5,534 nt of DNA from Christensenellaceae bacterium (GTDB taxonomy: Bacteria > Bacillota > Clostridia > Christensenellales > Borkfalkiaceae). The stretch spans positions 1-5,534 of the forward strand of contig CAOMHR010000110.1 of assembly GCA_948482865.1 (NCBI GenBank). The letters run 5' to 3'. The translations under genes were made by a program, and so were the position numbers. Shown one piece after another: positions 4,544-5,534 of this stretch (its first letter is position 1; every line of letters begins with the position of its first letter). The notes under the pieces were generated by a model. That model saw only the letters and a program-made list of their open reading frames with translations. It was not told the origin of the DNA and did no database searches.

Positions 4544-5534
4544 TTGAGCAGAAAAATTATACGCAATTTAACGACCGCCGCGCTTGTGTTGTTTTTAACC
4601 GCGGTGTTTGCGGCGGGGTGTCTTTTCCGCAGGCAGTCGTCTTATGAATGGCTGATGCAGACCATTGAAAACAACTATTACTTCGGTTTTGAAGGCAAGG
4701 ACGAAGATTTGACCGAAGTTCCTTTTGACGAGATAGTAAACAGATACCTTGACAGGTATTCCGAATACTTCACCGCCGAAGAGTACGCGCAAACCATTGC
4801 GAACAACTCGGGTTCGAAGAGCGGGATAGGCATCTCGTATTCTTTTGTCGGCGGAAAGGGAATTTTCATAAATACCGTTGTCGGCAACTCGCCCGCATAT
4901 AAAAGCGGACTGCGGGCGGGCGAATGGCTTGTGAGCGGCGGCTTGGGCGGCGAAGTAAAAACGTTTGAAAGCTCTGCCGATTTTCAGAATATGATTAACG
5001 GCGCAGCCGACGGAGAACAGATTTCTCTTACAGCAAAGGACGGCAGCGTTTACGGCGTGGCTAAGGCGGAGTATACCGCAAGCTACACCACGCTGTATAC
5101 AAACAGTTCGCAGTGGTATTTTTCGGACGCGGCTACGGGCGGACTCGCCACGCGTGAAAAACTAACTTACGAAATGGACTTTCTGCCGGACGGATTCGGC
5201 TATATAAACATTTCGCAGTTTTACGGCACGGCGGCAAAGGAGTTCGGCGTTCTCGTTGAAAAATTCAACGCGGCGAACTGTACGTCAATGATAATAGACC
5301 TGCGCTCTGACGGCGGCGGATACGTGGACGTAATGCAGGAGATTGCAGGCGCGTTCACGGACGGACAGAAAAAGCCCGCCATGATTGCGCGCTACAAACG
5401 CGGCAACAGCGAAATTTACAATTGCAAACCGTTTGCGGAAAAGCAAAGGGTGGCAAAGGATACAACTGTGTACGTGCTGGCAAACTCGGGTACGGCGAGC
5501 GCTTCTGAAGCGTTGATCGGCGCGCTGGTCTGCT
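4544..5534 (+). CDS. S41 family C-terminal processing peptidase (Ctp-like), 3' truncated by window
   Basis: This is an extracytoplasmic serine protease of the CtpA/CtpB/Prc type, of which 330 residues are visible before the window ends. Residues 1-26 form a basic, hydrophobic signal segment ending VFAAGC; C26 gives an imperfect lipobox (AAGC), so a lipoprotein or an uncleaved anchor is likely. Residues 34-88 resemble the helical N-terminal part (VNRYLDRYSEYFTAEEY). A PDZ domain follows at about 93-170 (SGIGISYSF, NSPAYKSGLRAGEWL). The protease core begins near 212 with GFGYINISQFYGT, MIIDLRSDGGGYVDVMQEIA (249-268), and VYVLANSGTASASEALIGAL (309-328), where S319 is the expected nucleophile. 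The catalytic Lys, usually some 25 residues later, would lie outside the window. It starts with TTG 3 bases after the HTH gene. The protein looks intact as far as it goes; substrates are unknown. Confidence 0.92.
   Translation, partial: MSRKIIRNLTTAALVLFLTAVFAAGCLFRRQSSYEWLMQTIENNYYFGFEGKDEDLTEVPFDEIVNRYLDRYSEYFTAEEYAQTIANNSGSKSGIGISYSFVGGKGIFINTVVGNSPAYKSGLRAGEWLVSGGLGGEVKTFESSADFQNMINGAADGEQISLTAKDGSVYGVAKAEYTASYTTLYTNSSQWYFSDAATGGLATREKLTYEMDFLPDGFGYINISQFYGTAAKEFGVLVEKFNAANCTSMIIDLRSDGGGYVDVMQEIAGAFTDGQKKPAMIARYKRGNSEIYNCKPFAEKQRVAKDTTVYVLANSGTASASEALIGALVC

Overview
The window looks like a chromosomal segment from a Gram-positive, low-to-mid GC bacterium of the Clostridia/Bacillota type, probably an uncultured lineage. 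The reasons are a SigB/SigF/SigG-family sigma factor with a kinase-fold partner, strong purine-rich ribosome binding sites, consensus -35/-10 promoters, intrinsic terminators, and a Ctp-type S41 protease. This assignment is an inference from family content, not a taxonomic match.

Left block (1-1267, + strand): three tightly coupled genes. The 3' end of an unrecognised gene overlaps the start of a SigB/F/G-type sigma factor (ATGA overlap). The sigma gene in turn overlaps a small HATPase_c protein of the RsbW/SpoIIAB anti-sigma kinase type (GTGA overlap). Together they look like a partner-switching sigma module, with sigma placed before its likely antagonist. A strong hairpin with a T-rich tail at 1324-1368 closes the block.

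Middle block (1394-3853, - strand): a NUDIX hydrolase with its own consensus promoter, preceded in transcription order by a 617-residue integral membrane protein. The membrane protein has about eight transmembrane segments, a long Pro/Tyr/Gln-rich linker and a compact C-terminal domain. The terminator of the membrane-protein gene and the -35 box of the NUDIX promoter share bases. A near-identical 17-bp element follows the stop codons of both the anti-sigma gene and the membrane-protein gene, so it forms an inverted pair around the AT-richer NUDIX unit.

Intergenic region (3854-4168): divergent regulatory DNA. It holds a consensus promoter firing left into the membrane-protein gene, a consensus promoter firing right into a small HTH gene with a dyad over its -35, and weaker promoter-like and terminator-like signals between them.

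Right block (4169-5534, + strand): a two-gene operon. A free-standing PucR/CdaR-type helix-turn-helix protein is followed after 3 bp by a probable lipoprotein or membrane-anchored S41 C-terminal processing peptidase with a PDZ domain. The peptidase runs off the end of the window just after its catalytic serine motif. The window contains no tRNA, rRNA, CRISPR array, transposase or phage gene that I can support.
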